From an uncultured Lachnospiraceae bacterium (lineage in GTDB: Bacteria; Bacillota; Clostridia; Lachnospirales; Lachnospiraceae), in NCBI GenBank assembly GCA_910577675.1, contig CAJTOR010000005.1:28973-46268 (forward strand): a stretch of 17,296 nt of DNA, in the 5' to 3' direction. How positions within the stretch are numbered: position 1 is the first letter of the stretch; each line of letters begins with the position of its first letter. Below are positions 6,962 to 14,288 of the stretch, one piece after another. The notes beneath the pieces are model-generated. The model had not been told where the DNA came from, made no database searches, and was given only the letters and a program-made list of their open reading frames with translations. Both the position numbers and the translations under genes were made by a program.

Positions 6962-7720
6962 ATGCTAAAAGTCAAGAATGTCGAGAAATATTATGGAAGT
7001 AAAAATAATGTCACAAAAGCGCTTGACCGGGTGAGTTTTGACGTGGCAGACGGGGAATTTATTGCTATTATGGGGGCATCGGGCAGCGGGAAGACAACCT
7101 TACTCAACTGCATTTCCACAATCGATACGGTCAGTGCGGGGGAAATAATGCTTGACGGGAAAAATATTGCCGAGCTGCCGACGGGGGAACTGGCAAAGTT
7201 TCGAAGAGAACAACTGGGGTTTGTCTTCCAGGACTTTAATCTTCTGGATACCCTGACCATAGAGGAGAATATCGGGCTGGCGCTGACGCTCAACCACGAG
7301 GGGGCGGACACGGTGAAGGAACAGGTGGAGGAAGTGGCAGGAAAGCTTGGAATTGCTGAGATTTTGGGAAAATTTCCCTATCAGGTGTCCGGCGGGCAAA
7401 AACAGCGGGCAGCCTGTGCGCGGGCGATGGTGGCAGGGCAATCGCTGCTTCTGGCGGATGAACCGACCGGGGCGCTCGATTCCAGAGCATCGAAGAATCT
7501 TCTGGAGATTATGGAGCAGATGAACCGGGCGATGGGCGCAACCATCCTGATGGTAACACATGATGCTTACAGCGCCAGCTATGCGGGGCGCGTGCTGTTC
7601 TTAAAGGACGGGCGAATTTTTAACGAACTTTTTCGCGGGGAACGGACAAGAAATATATTTTATCATGAAATTCTTGATGTGCTGGCAGTGCTGGGGGGTG
7701 ATATCAGTGACGTTATCTAA
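6962..7720 (+). CDS. ABC transporter ATP-binding protein, BceA type
   Basis: This 252-aa protein is the ATPase of a BceAB-type (peptide resistance / MacB-like class) ABC system. It shows the Walker A GASGSGKT (residues 38-45), the Q-loop at Gln90 in FVFQDFNLLDTLT, the signature VSGGQKQR (142-149), the Walker B LLLADEP (162-168) and the switch His200 in MVTHD. The FNLLDTLTIEENIGLAL segment is typical of this subfamily. All catalytic residues are intact. Its 3' end overlaps the start of the permease gene by 14 bases, so the two are translationally coupled and form one complex at the membrane. Such systems usually remove or detect antimicrobial peptides such as bacitracin. The specific substrate is unknown. 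Confidence 0.93.
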   Translation: MLKVKNVEKYYGSKNNVTKALDRVSFDVADGEFIAIMGASGSGKTTLLNCISTIDTVSAGEIMLDGKNIAELPTGELAKFRREQLGFVFQDFNLLDTLTIEENIGLALTLNHEGADTVKEQVEEVAGKLGIAEILGKFPYQVSGGQKQRAACARAMVAGQSLLLADEPTGALDSRASKNLLEIMEQMNRAMGATILMVTHDAYSASYAGRVLFLKDGRIFNELFRGERTRNIFYHEILDVLAVLGGDISDVI

Positions 7721-9665
7721 GATTTCCATGCGCAATGCAAAACGGCAGACAGCGGATTATCTGATATATTTTGTGACAGTCATTATGGCGGCAGCATTGC
7801 TTTATGCTTTTAACGGATTGATTTTTTCAGGGGAAGTAAGGGAATTGTCGGGGCATTTTGACAAGCTTTCTCTGTTGATTGTTCTCGCGAGTGTTGTGGT
7901 GGTATGTATTTTTGGGTGGCTTGTATCCTACGCTACAAATTTTATGCTGACCCGCCGGAGCAGGGAACTGGGGCTTTATATTCTGATCGGTCTGGAAAAT
8001 GAACAGGTGGCGCGCTTATTTTTTGTTGAGAATCTGGTGGTGGGCGGCGCGGCGTTCGGATTTGGGCTGTTGCTTGGCAATCTCTTGTTCCAGATTTTGA
8101 GGGCGGTTGTGATGGCGCTGTTTGGGCAGGTATACCATTTTGAATTCTCGTTTTCTCTTAAAGCTGCAGCTCTGACGATGGTTTATTTTGCCCTGATCTA
8201 CCTGCATGCCCTGAGAAAAAGCCGAAAAAAAATCCGCACCATGAAAATTTATGACCTGATTTATTTTGAGCGCCAGAATGAAGGGGCAGTGATTTCAAAG
8301 GGCACGCGCAGAAGATGGGTATTTGCCGCATCGATCGTTCTCGGAATTGTGGGAACCTTATTATTAATGAAGGGCGGGATTTATTATGGGATTTTGGGAG
8401 CGGGTCTTGTTATCGCGTTCCTCTATGGGTTTTTCCTTAGTTTTGCTTCCGGTGTTCCCGCGTTTTTTGAAAAGCGCCCGGCGAGGAAATATAGGGGACA
8501 AAATTTGTTGGTGTTTCGCACTTTAACGGCAAAACTTGGCACGATGGGGATTGTGATGGCAACCATTTCACTGTTGTTTACTGCCATGCTGATCTCGGAG
8601 GGAATGGGGCTGTTTTTCTCCGGGCTATTTTATGGGCGTGCGGCGGAGGACAGTGTTTTTGATTTGTATATCGGTTCCGCGGCAGAGGGCGGGGTGAGCG
8701 AAGAGTATCTGAATTATATCGAGGAAAATATTCCGGTTGAGGATTCTCTTATCTACCCGATTTATCAGGGGGAGAGTTCGCAGATTATGGATTATGTGAA
8801 AGACAGGGTGGATTATTTTAATTTTAATTACGACAGGGATACCATGATTGGGTATCGGGATTATGCTACCCTGCGAGAGATTGCAGGATATAAGGAAGTG
8901 GAACTTTTGCCGGGGCAGTATCTGATTCATTGCAGGGCTTATCTAAAAGAAATAATTAAGGATTATGCCCCTTTGGTTACAGCGGGTGGGCAGACATTAA
9001 ATTTTGGGGGGATTTATACGGAACATTTCTATCAGGATGACTGGGGAGTCGGGAATGGAAAGGGGTTTCTTATAGTTGTCCCGGATGAGGCGCTTTACGG
9101 TTGTACCGTCCGCCACTGGGGATATGTGGCGAAAACAATACAGCCAGTTGAGGAGGAATCTTATGAAACATTGATTGAAACCAGGAGCCAGTTGTTTCTT
9201 AAACGGGAGAGGGTTGATGAGAATTATGACTCTGTTAGAAGCAGGGCACATGAGGAAAGTGAAAATGCCTCTTTTATTGCAATGACTGTTTTTCCGCTCT
9301 ATTTTCTGGCGCTTGCCCTGTTGATGACCACTGCCACCATCCTGACGATACAACAGCTTAGCGAGGCGAAGCACTACAGGCAGCAGTTTTTGCTTTTAAG
9401 GAAACTGGGGATGGATGGGCGGGAAATGAAAAGGGCGCTGCTAAAACAATTTGCCCTCTATTATCTGATGCCTGCCGTTCCGCCGATTTTGATTGGTGTG
9501 CCGATAATCCGGGATCTCGCGAGTGGGACGGAACCGGGCGTTTTAATTGGGTGGAGCAGCCCGGCAGCAATCGTGGGGATCTCAGTTGTTTTGTTTTTTC
9601 TGGTGTATGCGGTATATATTGCGGTCGCGTATCTGAGCTTAAAGAGGGATGTACTGCCTGAGTAG
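7707..9665 (+). CDS. ABC transporter permease, BceB type (FtsX-like)
   Basis: This 652-aa permease pairs with the ATPase just upstream. The start chosen is GTG at 7707 (protein M/V-TLSKISMRNAKRQTADYLIYF), because BceB-type proteins begin with this SxxxRNxKRxxxDYLIYF pattern and a GGGGGG ribosome binding site lies 8 bases upstream. An in-frame ATG at 7665 would add 14 atypical residues. Architecture: one N-terminal membrane helix, then an FtsX-like block (LLIVLASVVVVCIFGWLVSY, LTRRSRELGLYILIGL), a middle group of helices, a large extracellular domain of about 200 residues (roughly 320-520), and a final three-helix FtsX-like block. That large extracellular loop is what BceB proteins use for peptide-lipid recognition. 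No BceRS-type kinase/regulator pair is seen in the window. Confidence 0.92.
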   Translation: MTLSKISMRNAKRQTADYLIYFVTVIMAAALLYAFNGLIFSGEVRELSGHFDKLSLLIVLASVVVVCIFGWLVSYATNFMLTRRSRELGLYILIGLENEQVARLFFVENLVVGGAAFGFGLLLGNLLFQILRAVVMALFGQVYHFEFSFSLKAAALTMVYFALIYLHALRKSRKKIRTMKIYDLIYFERQNEGAVISKGTRRRWVFAASIVLGIVGTLLLMKGGIYYGILGAGLVIAFLYGFFLSFASGVPAFFEKRPARKYRGQNLLVFRTLTAKLGTMGIVMATISLLFTAMLISEGMGLFFSGLFYGRAAEDSVFDLYIGSAAEGGVSEEYLNYIEENIPVEDSLIYPIYQGESSQIMDYVKDRVDYFNFNYDRDTMIGYRDYATLREIAGYKEVELLPGQYLIHCRAYLKEIIKDYAPLVTAGGQTLNFGGIYTEHFYQDDWGVGNGKGFLIVVPDEALYGCTVRHWGYVAKTIQPVEEESYETLIETRSQLFLKRERVDENYDSVRSRAHEESENASFIAMTVFPLYFLALALLMTTATILTIQQLSEAKHYRQQFLLLRKLGMDGREMKRALLKQFALYYLMPAVPPILIGVPIIRDLASGTEPGVLIGWSSPAAIVGISVVLFFLVYAVYIAVAYLSLKRDVLPE

Positions 9666-9684
9666 GGTGCGGGGGAGAAAGTTT

Positions 9685-9735
9685 AAAAAGTGGACAGATT
9701 TCTGCAATACAATGCTTAAATCTGTCCACTTTTTT
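9685..9735. terminator. bidirectional Rho-independent terminator
   Basis: A perfect 17-bp inverted repeat (AAAAAGTGGACAGATTT with its complement, 9685-9701 and 9718-9734) with a 16-base loop ends in T5 on the plus strand and is flanked by A5 on the left arm, giving T5 on the minus strand. It can stop both the plus-strand ABC operon and the convergent rpoD-plsC transcript. Confidence 0.9.
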
Positions 9736-9788
9736 GTGTCAGATGGGGCTTATCTTCCCACCTGACATACGAGAATACATAGGGATAT
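9736..9788 (+). repeat. hairpin repeat element, copy B
   Basis: This element starts with GTGTCAGATGGGG, pairs with the arm CCCACCTGACA (TGTCAG/CTGACA and TGGG/CCCA with one mismatch), and ends CATAGGGATAT. It is related to copy A at 6343-6391, which lies in the opposite orientation on the other side of the ABC operon. Its last base touches the stop codon of the plsC-like gene. Confidence 0.6.
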
Positions 9789-10510
9789 TACGACAAACCT
9801 GGTTTTTCAAATGCATCGATTGCTGTCTGGACGCGTTCCTGTACCAGTTCTGCAATCTCCGTGGATTTCATTCCCTGATATTCTTCGTAATACAGGGGTT
9901 TTAGATAGAACAGGTGCACTGTCTGGCGCTTGATGGATTTTGTGTCGAAGACCTTGTAGGAATCAATTAGCGCCGCCGGGATAATCGGACAGCGGGCGTT
10001 CATTGCGCTCTTAAAACTTCCGCCTTTAAATTCCCCGACTTTATTGCCTTCCTTGCTGCGTGTCCCCTCCGCAAAAATAATAAAATTCTCGCCGTTTTTA
10101 ACGCGGTTTGTCATGTTTTTGATTACTGTCATGGACTGCCGGATATCCTCGCGGTCGATAATTTCAGCCTGTAACAGACAGATTACATTGCGCAGCAGGA
10201 AGATATCTTTCACTTCCTTTTTCATTACTGTGACAAAAGGGCGCTCGTGTGTTTCGAGGAAAGCAAGCGCATCAAAAAGTCCCTGGTGGTTCGGAAAAAT
10301 AATATATCCGGTTTTTTCCGGTATATTTTCAATACCGTGGCAGATTACTTTAACGCGGCCGCGACGGTTTATTTTCGGTGTGATCTTGTGCAAAAAGCCA
10401 TAACGGGTGTAATTGTCATATTTTTCGATATTGCATAGTTGGAACAGTCGGAAAAGATAGTAGGGCAATACAAAAAAACTACGCAAAAACATTAAAGCAA
10501 TTCGCTTCAT
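9788..10510 (-). CDS. plsC: 1-acyl-sn-glycerol-3-phosphate acyltransferase (PlsC family)
   Basis: This 240-aa membrane-associated enzyme transfers an acyl chain to lysophosphatidic acid, making phosphatidic acid for phospholipid synthesis. It has a hydrophobic N-terminus (residues 4-24), the catalytic NHxxxxD motif as NHQGLFD (74-80), the substrate-binding FAEGTRS motif (146-152) and a V/I-P-A segment (CPIIPAALIDSYKV). Length and motifs are normal for PlsC. The start is ATG at 10510 with a GGAGG ribosome binding site 6 bases upstream. It follows rpoD by 52 bases on the same strand with no terminator between, so it is probably read through from rpoD. A PlsC-like acyltransferase of other specificity cannot be excluded. 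Confidence 0.9.
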   Translation of the reverse strand: MKRIALMFLRSFFVLPYYLFRLFQLCNIEKYDNYTRYGFLHKITPKINRRGRVKVICHGIENIPEKTGYIIFPNHQGLFDALAFLETHERPFVTVMKKEVKDIFLLRNVICLLQAEIIDREDIRQSMTVIKNMTNRVKNGENFIIFAEGTRSKEGNKVGEFKGGSFKSAMNARCPIIPAALIDSYKVFDTKSIKRQTVHLFYLKPLYYEEYQGMKSTEIAELVQERVQTAIDAFEKPGLS

Positions 10511-10562
10511 AAAAAGCCTCCTGGTTAATATAGTAGCTGTAAGTATGTTGTTTTGGGAAGCC

Positions 10563-11675
10563 TTAACTTATATCGTAACCCTTGAGCATGCGGGCGCGGC
10601 TTGGGTGGCGGAGCTTGCGCAGGGCTTTCGCCTCAATCTGGCGGATGCGTTCCCTTGTTACTTTAAACTCCCTCCCAACCTCCTCCAAAGTGCGGCTCTT
10701 CCCGTCTTCGAGTCCAAATCGCAGGATAAGGACGCGCTGCTCGCGCTCCGTCAGGGTTCCCAAGAGTTTTTTGATCTGCTCCTGCAACATGGCATAGGAG
10801 GCAGCATCCTCGGGGCCTACAACTGTTTCATCCTTGATAAAATCGCCCAGATGGCTGTCATCCTCCTCGCCGATTGTGGTATCTAAAGAGATCGGGTCGG
10901 CGGAAACTTTAAGTATTTCGCGAACTTTTTCAAGCGGCAGATTCATAGCTTCCGAGAGTTCCTGTTCGGAAGGTTCACGGCCAAGTTCCTGCAAAAGGTT
11001 CCGGGAAACGCGGTAAGTTTTGTTAATGACTTCGGACATATGTACTGGAATGCGGATTGTGCGAGACTGGTCCGCGATCGAGCGCGTGATTGCCTGGCGT
11101 ATCCACCATGTTGCATATGTGCTGAATTTGTATCCTTTGTTGTAATCAAATTTATCTACCGCCTTGATTAGACCTAGGTTTCCCTCCTGTATCAGGTCAA
11201 GGAAGGATAGTCCCCTGCCGACATAGCGCTTTGCAATGCTGACCACAAGGCGGAGGTTCGCTTCTGCCAATGTGCGTTTTGCGTTTTCGTCCCCCACCTC
11301 AATTTTTTTTGCCAGCTCAACCTCGTCGGAGAGCGAGAGCAGAGGGTAGTTGCCGATTTCTTTTAAATATTGTTTGACAGGGTCATCGGCCATTGCGTCA
11401 GCCATTGCAGAGAGGTCTTCCGGTTCGAGGATAAGCTCGCCCTCATCTTCCATCTCAAGCAGCACATTGTCGTCGGGTTCGTCGTCCGCCAAGTTCAGTA
11501 TTATTATATTGTGTGCTTCCAGATATTCGTAAAGCTGGTCAATTTGGGCGATGTTTAAATTTCTTTCCTTATAAAATGCTTCAACTTTGTCACTCTCAAT
11601 CACCCCTTTATTTTCACTGGCAAGTGTCAGGAGATCGGGAAGGTGGGATTCAAAGCTGTTATTTTGTTCCTCCAT
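10563..11675 (-). CDS. rpoD: primary RNA polymerase sigma factor RpoD/SigA
   Basis: This 370-aa protein is the housekeeping sigma factor, which directs core RNA polymerase to -10/-35 promoters. In order: a sigma 1.1-like region (about 8-58), an acidic stretch (about 62-90), region 1.2 (DPVKQYLKEIGNYPLLS, 98-114), region 2 with NLRLVVSIAKRYVGRGLSFL and the -10-reading helix YKFSTYATWWIRQAITR, region 3 (IRIPVHMSEVINK), and region 4 with the -35-reading helix-turn-helix TLEEVGREFKVTRERIRQIE. All are intact. The start is ATG at 11675 with GGAGG 7 bases upstream; the frame is open 14 codons further but without a ribosome binding site. In many Firmicutes rpoD follows dnaG; here a structured repeat region precedes it instead, and a plsC-like gene follows. 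Confidence 0.97.
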   Translation of the reverse strand: MEEQNNSFESHLPDLLTLASENKGVIESDKVEAFYKERNLNIAQIDQLYEYLEAHNIIILNLADDEPDDNVLLEMEDEGELILEPEDLSAMADAMADDPVKQYLKEIGNYPLLSLSDEVELAKKIEVGDENAKRTLAEANLRLVVSIAKRYVGRGLSFLDLIQEGNLGLIKAVDKFDYNKGYKFSTYATWWIRQAITRSIADQSRTIRIPVHMSEVINKTYRVSRNLLQELGREPSEQELSEAMNLPLEKVREILKVSADPISLDTTIGEEDDSHLGDFIKDETVVGPEDAASYAMLQEQIKKLLGTLTEREQRVLILRFGLEDGKSRTLEEVGREFKVTRERIRQIEAKALRKLRHPSRARMLKGYDIS

Positions 11676-11771
11676 TGATAAGCCTCCATTTGTATGGTAC
11701 CAAGCATTTTGTGACAATGTTATCTAATAATGTTATTTTCATGGGGAAAATCACCCGTCGCAACATAAACA

Positions 11772-11794
11772 AAAAGGGAAAGTCCTTCCCTTTT
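11772..11794 (-). promoter_or_regulatory. terminator-like hairpin in the rpoD leader
   Basis: On the minus strand, AAAAGGGAA and TTCCCTTTT form a 9-bp stem around a 5-base loop and are followed by T-rich sequence (TGTTTATG). It lies between the proximal candidate promoter and the rpoD start codon, so it could act as a weak attenuator or a stabilising leader hairpin. The stem is A-T-rich at its base, so termination is likely to be partial. Confidence 0.4.
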
Positions 11795-11815
11795 CGTTTT
11801 ATTTGCTTTGTGGAC

Positions 11816-11843
11816 ATTATACCATGTCCTCTGGACATGCTAA
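11816..11843 (-). promoter_or_regulatory. candidate rpoD proximal promoter
   Basis: On the minus strand a perfect TATAAT (11821-11816) is preceded 16 bp upstream by TTAGCA (11843-11838), four of six matches to TTGACA. The spacer contains the hairpin CATGTCC/GGACATG. It is the copy of the reiterated GGTATAAT motif closest to rpoD. Confidence 0.5.
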
Positions 11844-11858
11844 GCGCATTTAAGCGCT

Positions 11859-12070
11859 TTCCCTCCGGGGGATGCGCATGATTTGCCAAAGAAATTATCC
11901 TCCCTCTGGTCGGACGGCAAATCAGCGCAGGTATAATATCTGTCGATATTATACCATGTTGTTCCAACATGGTTCCCTCCGGGGGATGCGCATGATTTGC
12001 CAAAGAAATTATCATCCCTTTGGTCGGATGGCAAATCAGCGCAGGTATAATATCTGTCGATATTATACCA
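11859..12070. repeat. tandem 114-bp structured repeat upstream of rpoD
   Basis: Two nearly identical units with a period of 114 bp start with TTCCCTCCGGGGGATGCGCA at 11859 and 11973; a third, partial copy of the unit's end (ATTATACCATG plus hairpin) precedes them at 11816-11839. Each unit holds a long stem (TGCGC..GATTTGCC with GGCAAATC.GCGCA), an 11-bp perfect dyad (GGTATAATATC with GATATTATACC) and, in the copies nearer rpoD, a short hairpin. That hairpin is CATGTCC/GGACATG in one copy and CCATGTTG/CAACATGG in the next, so both arms changed together. On the minus strand each copy shows GGTATAAT. An 18-base insertion with two TAAGCGC separates the partial copy from the first unit. The region is noncoding space between the cellulase and rpoD. 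Confidence 0.85.
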
Positions 12071-12107
12071 TATAACCCATGGGAAAGGAATAAATTTTTA
12101 TTTGGGA

Positions 12108-14222
12108 TTATTTGGTTATCAAGTCGGCGCTGCTACTTTCTGTGTAGGTGGTTGCATCCGGCAGGAAGGAGGCATCATTTGACTGGAGGTAATTGCTCCA
12201 GTCCTCATTTGCAATACGTATCTGCAAGGAGGCGGTATCCCCCGGGGCAAGTATCCCGGCATCGGAGGAAAATGTTATTTTCATGCCGGAAGCCGTTCCG
12301 GAAACGAATGTCCCGCTTATTGCGGAGGTAATTGCGCGGTAGGAAGTTCCGTTTACCTCGGCGTAATCGCAGAAGAAAGATTGTTTGACCTCTGTTTCCG
12401 GTGTGTAATAATACAGGATGGTGAGTTTATCCAGGGAAATATCACTTCCGGAATTATTTTTTATCTGAAAACGCGGGCTGATTGTGTTGGTGGAATCATC
12501 GCGGTTTTCGTTGTAATAAAGCAGTGTCAGTCCGGTCTTGTCGGCGGTGGACGGTTTTTGGGTAGCAGGTACGTCCTCACTTTTCTCCGGCGGTTCCTTA
12601 GGGGAAGTGGTCGGGGCGGGAGGTGGTGTCGCTTTTTGCTCTGGTGGTAGAGTCGGTTCCTGCGGTTTTTGTTCTACAGGTGTAGTCCCTGAATATTCGA
12701 GCATTTTTTCTTTAATGTATTTACCCGATTCGGACAGGGAAGAGTCCGGCATTGTGCCGTTGCTCTTAGCGGATGCAAGCAAAAGCGCGGAGGATTCCGA
12801 TTTGTTGCAAAGCGACCAGTTGCACCAACTTATCCCATTTTTTTCCAGATAGGTAAGCCATTCGTCCGTGGAGGTTTTATCCACTGCGCCGTTTCCGGAA
12901 GCGTCGGTAGTGCCCCACTCGGTAGCAAAAAGCGCCAGACCCTTTGAAAGGGCAATATCTGCTTTGTCCCTGAGCCAGCTTTTATGTGTTCCCGCATAGA
13001 AATGCAGGGAGTACATTACATTGTCAAAAGAGAGGGGATCGACCGCCGCCGCGTCCACATCCTGGCTCCAGGTTGGTGTGCCGACAATAATAACAGCTTC
13101 AGGGGAATATTCCCTTATGATGGGAATGATTGTGTTGGCATACGGCTTGATATTGCCGCTCCAGGAGGTACCCCCATTTGGCTCGTTGCAGATTTCGTAA
13201 AGGATGTTTGGAACCTTCTGGTAGGTCGATGCAATGTAGGTGAAGAATTCAGCGGCTTGTTTCTGGTAGGTCTGTGGATTTGAGTCCGCCAGAATATGCC
13301 AGTCCACGATAACATACATGTCAAGTTCGATAGCGGCATCGATCAGTTCGCAGACTTTTGATTTATTCCAGGAAGGATTATTTACATAGCTGTCATTTCC
13401 CTCGAAAGAATACATGGCAATGCGGAAGATACTCGCGCCCCATTCGTCCCGCAGTGTCTGCATAAAGGACTTGGTAGCAAAATCCGGGAACCAGGCAATC
13501 CCATGTGTGCTGACACCGCGCAGGGTGATCGGGTTGCCGTCGGCGTTTGAAAGTTTTGTGCCAATTACTTTTAGCTGTCCGTTTGCGGACACACTGCCGT
13601 CCATACCTGAGGACGTGGGCTTTGTTGGTTTGGCGGTGCTTTCCGGTTTGGCTGTATCAGCCGGTTTTACCGTTGCCGCCGGAACTTTAGTAACAGTTGG
13701 TTTTGTGATGCCGGTGGGTTTGTTAGTTACCGTCGGCATACTGGTAACGGTCGGTTCTGTGATATCAGTGAGTTTTTGAGTCACCGTTGGAATGTCGGCA
13801 ACAGTCGGTTTTGCTATATCCGCAGGTTTGGCGGTTACCATTGGCATGTCGGTGACGGTTGGTTTTAAGATGTCCGGGGGATTACCGGTGGCAGCAAGCG
13901 AGCCGTCTTGCGCTGGGTTTGCTGTATCGCAAATTTGATCCGATGCGGGTGGGGTGGCTGTGTCAGCCGCCTGGATATCGCCTGACAGGAGCGGGGAAAA
14001 AACCGGCTTAGTTGTTGGAGTGCTTTCAGGTAGGTTCGAGCCAGTTACATTCCCATTATCTGCTTCCTGCCTGTCTGCATAGTTGGTGTCTTTTTCAGTT
14101 TGGCTGGTCTGCTCCCCGTCGGATCGCCCCGCGAGCAGTGTATAAGTGCAAAATGCGCCCGCAGCGAAAGTCAGGATAAGAATGGCAATCGCCAGGATTT
14201 TTTCTTTTTTTGTCCGCAACAC
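12108..14222 (-). CDS. membrane-anchored GH5 endoglucanase with C-terminal CBM3
   Basis: This 704-aa extracellular enzyme cuts internal beta-1,4-glucan bonds. Order: N-terminal hydrophobic segment (about 9-31, a signal anchor or signal peptide), a Thr/Pro linker (about 40-205) with four 18-residue repeats (117-188, unit like DITEPTVTSMPTVTNKPT), a GH5 domain (about 215-512), a Pro-rich linker (513-562), and a CBM3 cellulose-binding module (563-704, NEDWSNYLQSNDAS near its end). GH5 residues are visible: VDWH (His309), the acid/base Glu347 in YEICNEPNG, His407 in HFYAG, and the nucleophile Glu435 in FATEWG. No dockerin or sortase motif is seen. The start is GTG at 14222 with GGGAGG 8 bases upstream. 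It follows an HD-GYP response regulator gene by 66 bases and is probably in the same operon. Beta-glucan or mannan activity is also possible within GH5. Confidence 0.93.
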   Translation of the reverse strand: MLRTKKEKILAIAILILTFAAGAFCTYTLLAGRSDGEQTSQTEKDTNYADRQEADNGNVTGSNLPESTPTTKPVFSPLLSGDIQAADTATPPASDQICDTANPAQDGSLAATGNPPDILKPTVTDMPMVTAKPADIAKPTVADIPTVTQKLTDITEPTVTSMPTVTNKPTGITKPTVTKVPAATVKPADTAKPESTAKPTKPTSSGMDGSVSANGQLKVIGTKLSNADGNPITLRGVSTHGIAWFPDFATKSFMQTLRDEWGASIFRIAMYSFEGNDSYVNNPSWNKSKVCELIDAAIELDMYVIVDWHILADSNPQTYQKQAAEFFTYIASTYQKVPNILYEICNEPNGGTSWSGNIKPYANTIIPIIREYSPEAVIIVGTPTWSQDVDAAAVDPLSFDNVMYSLHFYAGTHKSWLRDKADIALSKGLALFATEWGTTDASGNGAVDKTSTDEWLTYLEKNGISWCNWSLCNKSESSALLLASAKSNGTMPDSSLSESGKYIKEKMLEYSGTTPVEQKPQEPTLPPEQKATPPPAPTTSPKEPPEKSEDVPATQKPSTADKTGLTLLYYNENRDDSTNTISPRFQIKNNSGSDISLDKLTILYYYTPETEVKQSFFCDYAEVNGTSYRAITSAISGTFVSGTASGMKITFSSDAGILAPGDTASLQIRIANEDWSNYLQSNDASFLPDATTYTESSSADLITK

Positions 14223-14288
14223 AACGGTTTCCTCCCATAATTTTATGCTTTCATGCGGGTAATATGCCCTGCGGGGAAGTCTTTGATA

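Noticed and set aside
7665..7706. ATG start for the ABC permease
   Set aside because: It would give 14 extra residues not seen at BceB N-termini and a 56-base overlap; GTG at 7707 has a G-rich ribosome binding site and the family N-terminus.
11676..11717. 14-codon extension of rpoD
   Set aside because: The upstream ATG lacks a ribosome binding site, while the ATG at 11675 has GGAGG at good spacing and gives a normal SigA N-terminus.
11840..12034. Open frames on both strands through the 114-bp repeats
   Set aside because: They exist in several frames at once because the repeat lacks stops and its period is a multiple of three; none shows protein-like conservation or a convincing ribosome binding site, apart from the one listed as a low-interest finding.
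11859..12070. CRISPR-like array
   Set aside because: Only two full units of 114 bp with no unique spacers of uniform size and no cas genes; it is a plain tandem duplication.
13414..13779. 121-codon frame opposite the cellulase linker
   Set aside because: It is the complement of a low-complexity Thr/Pro repeat region and has no start signal.
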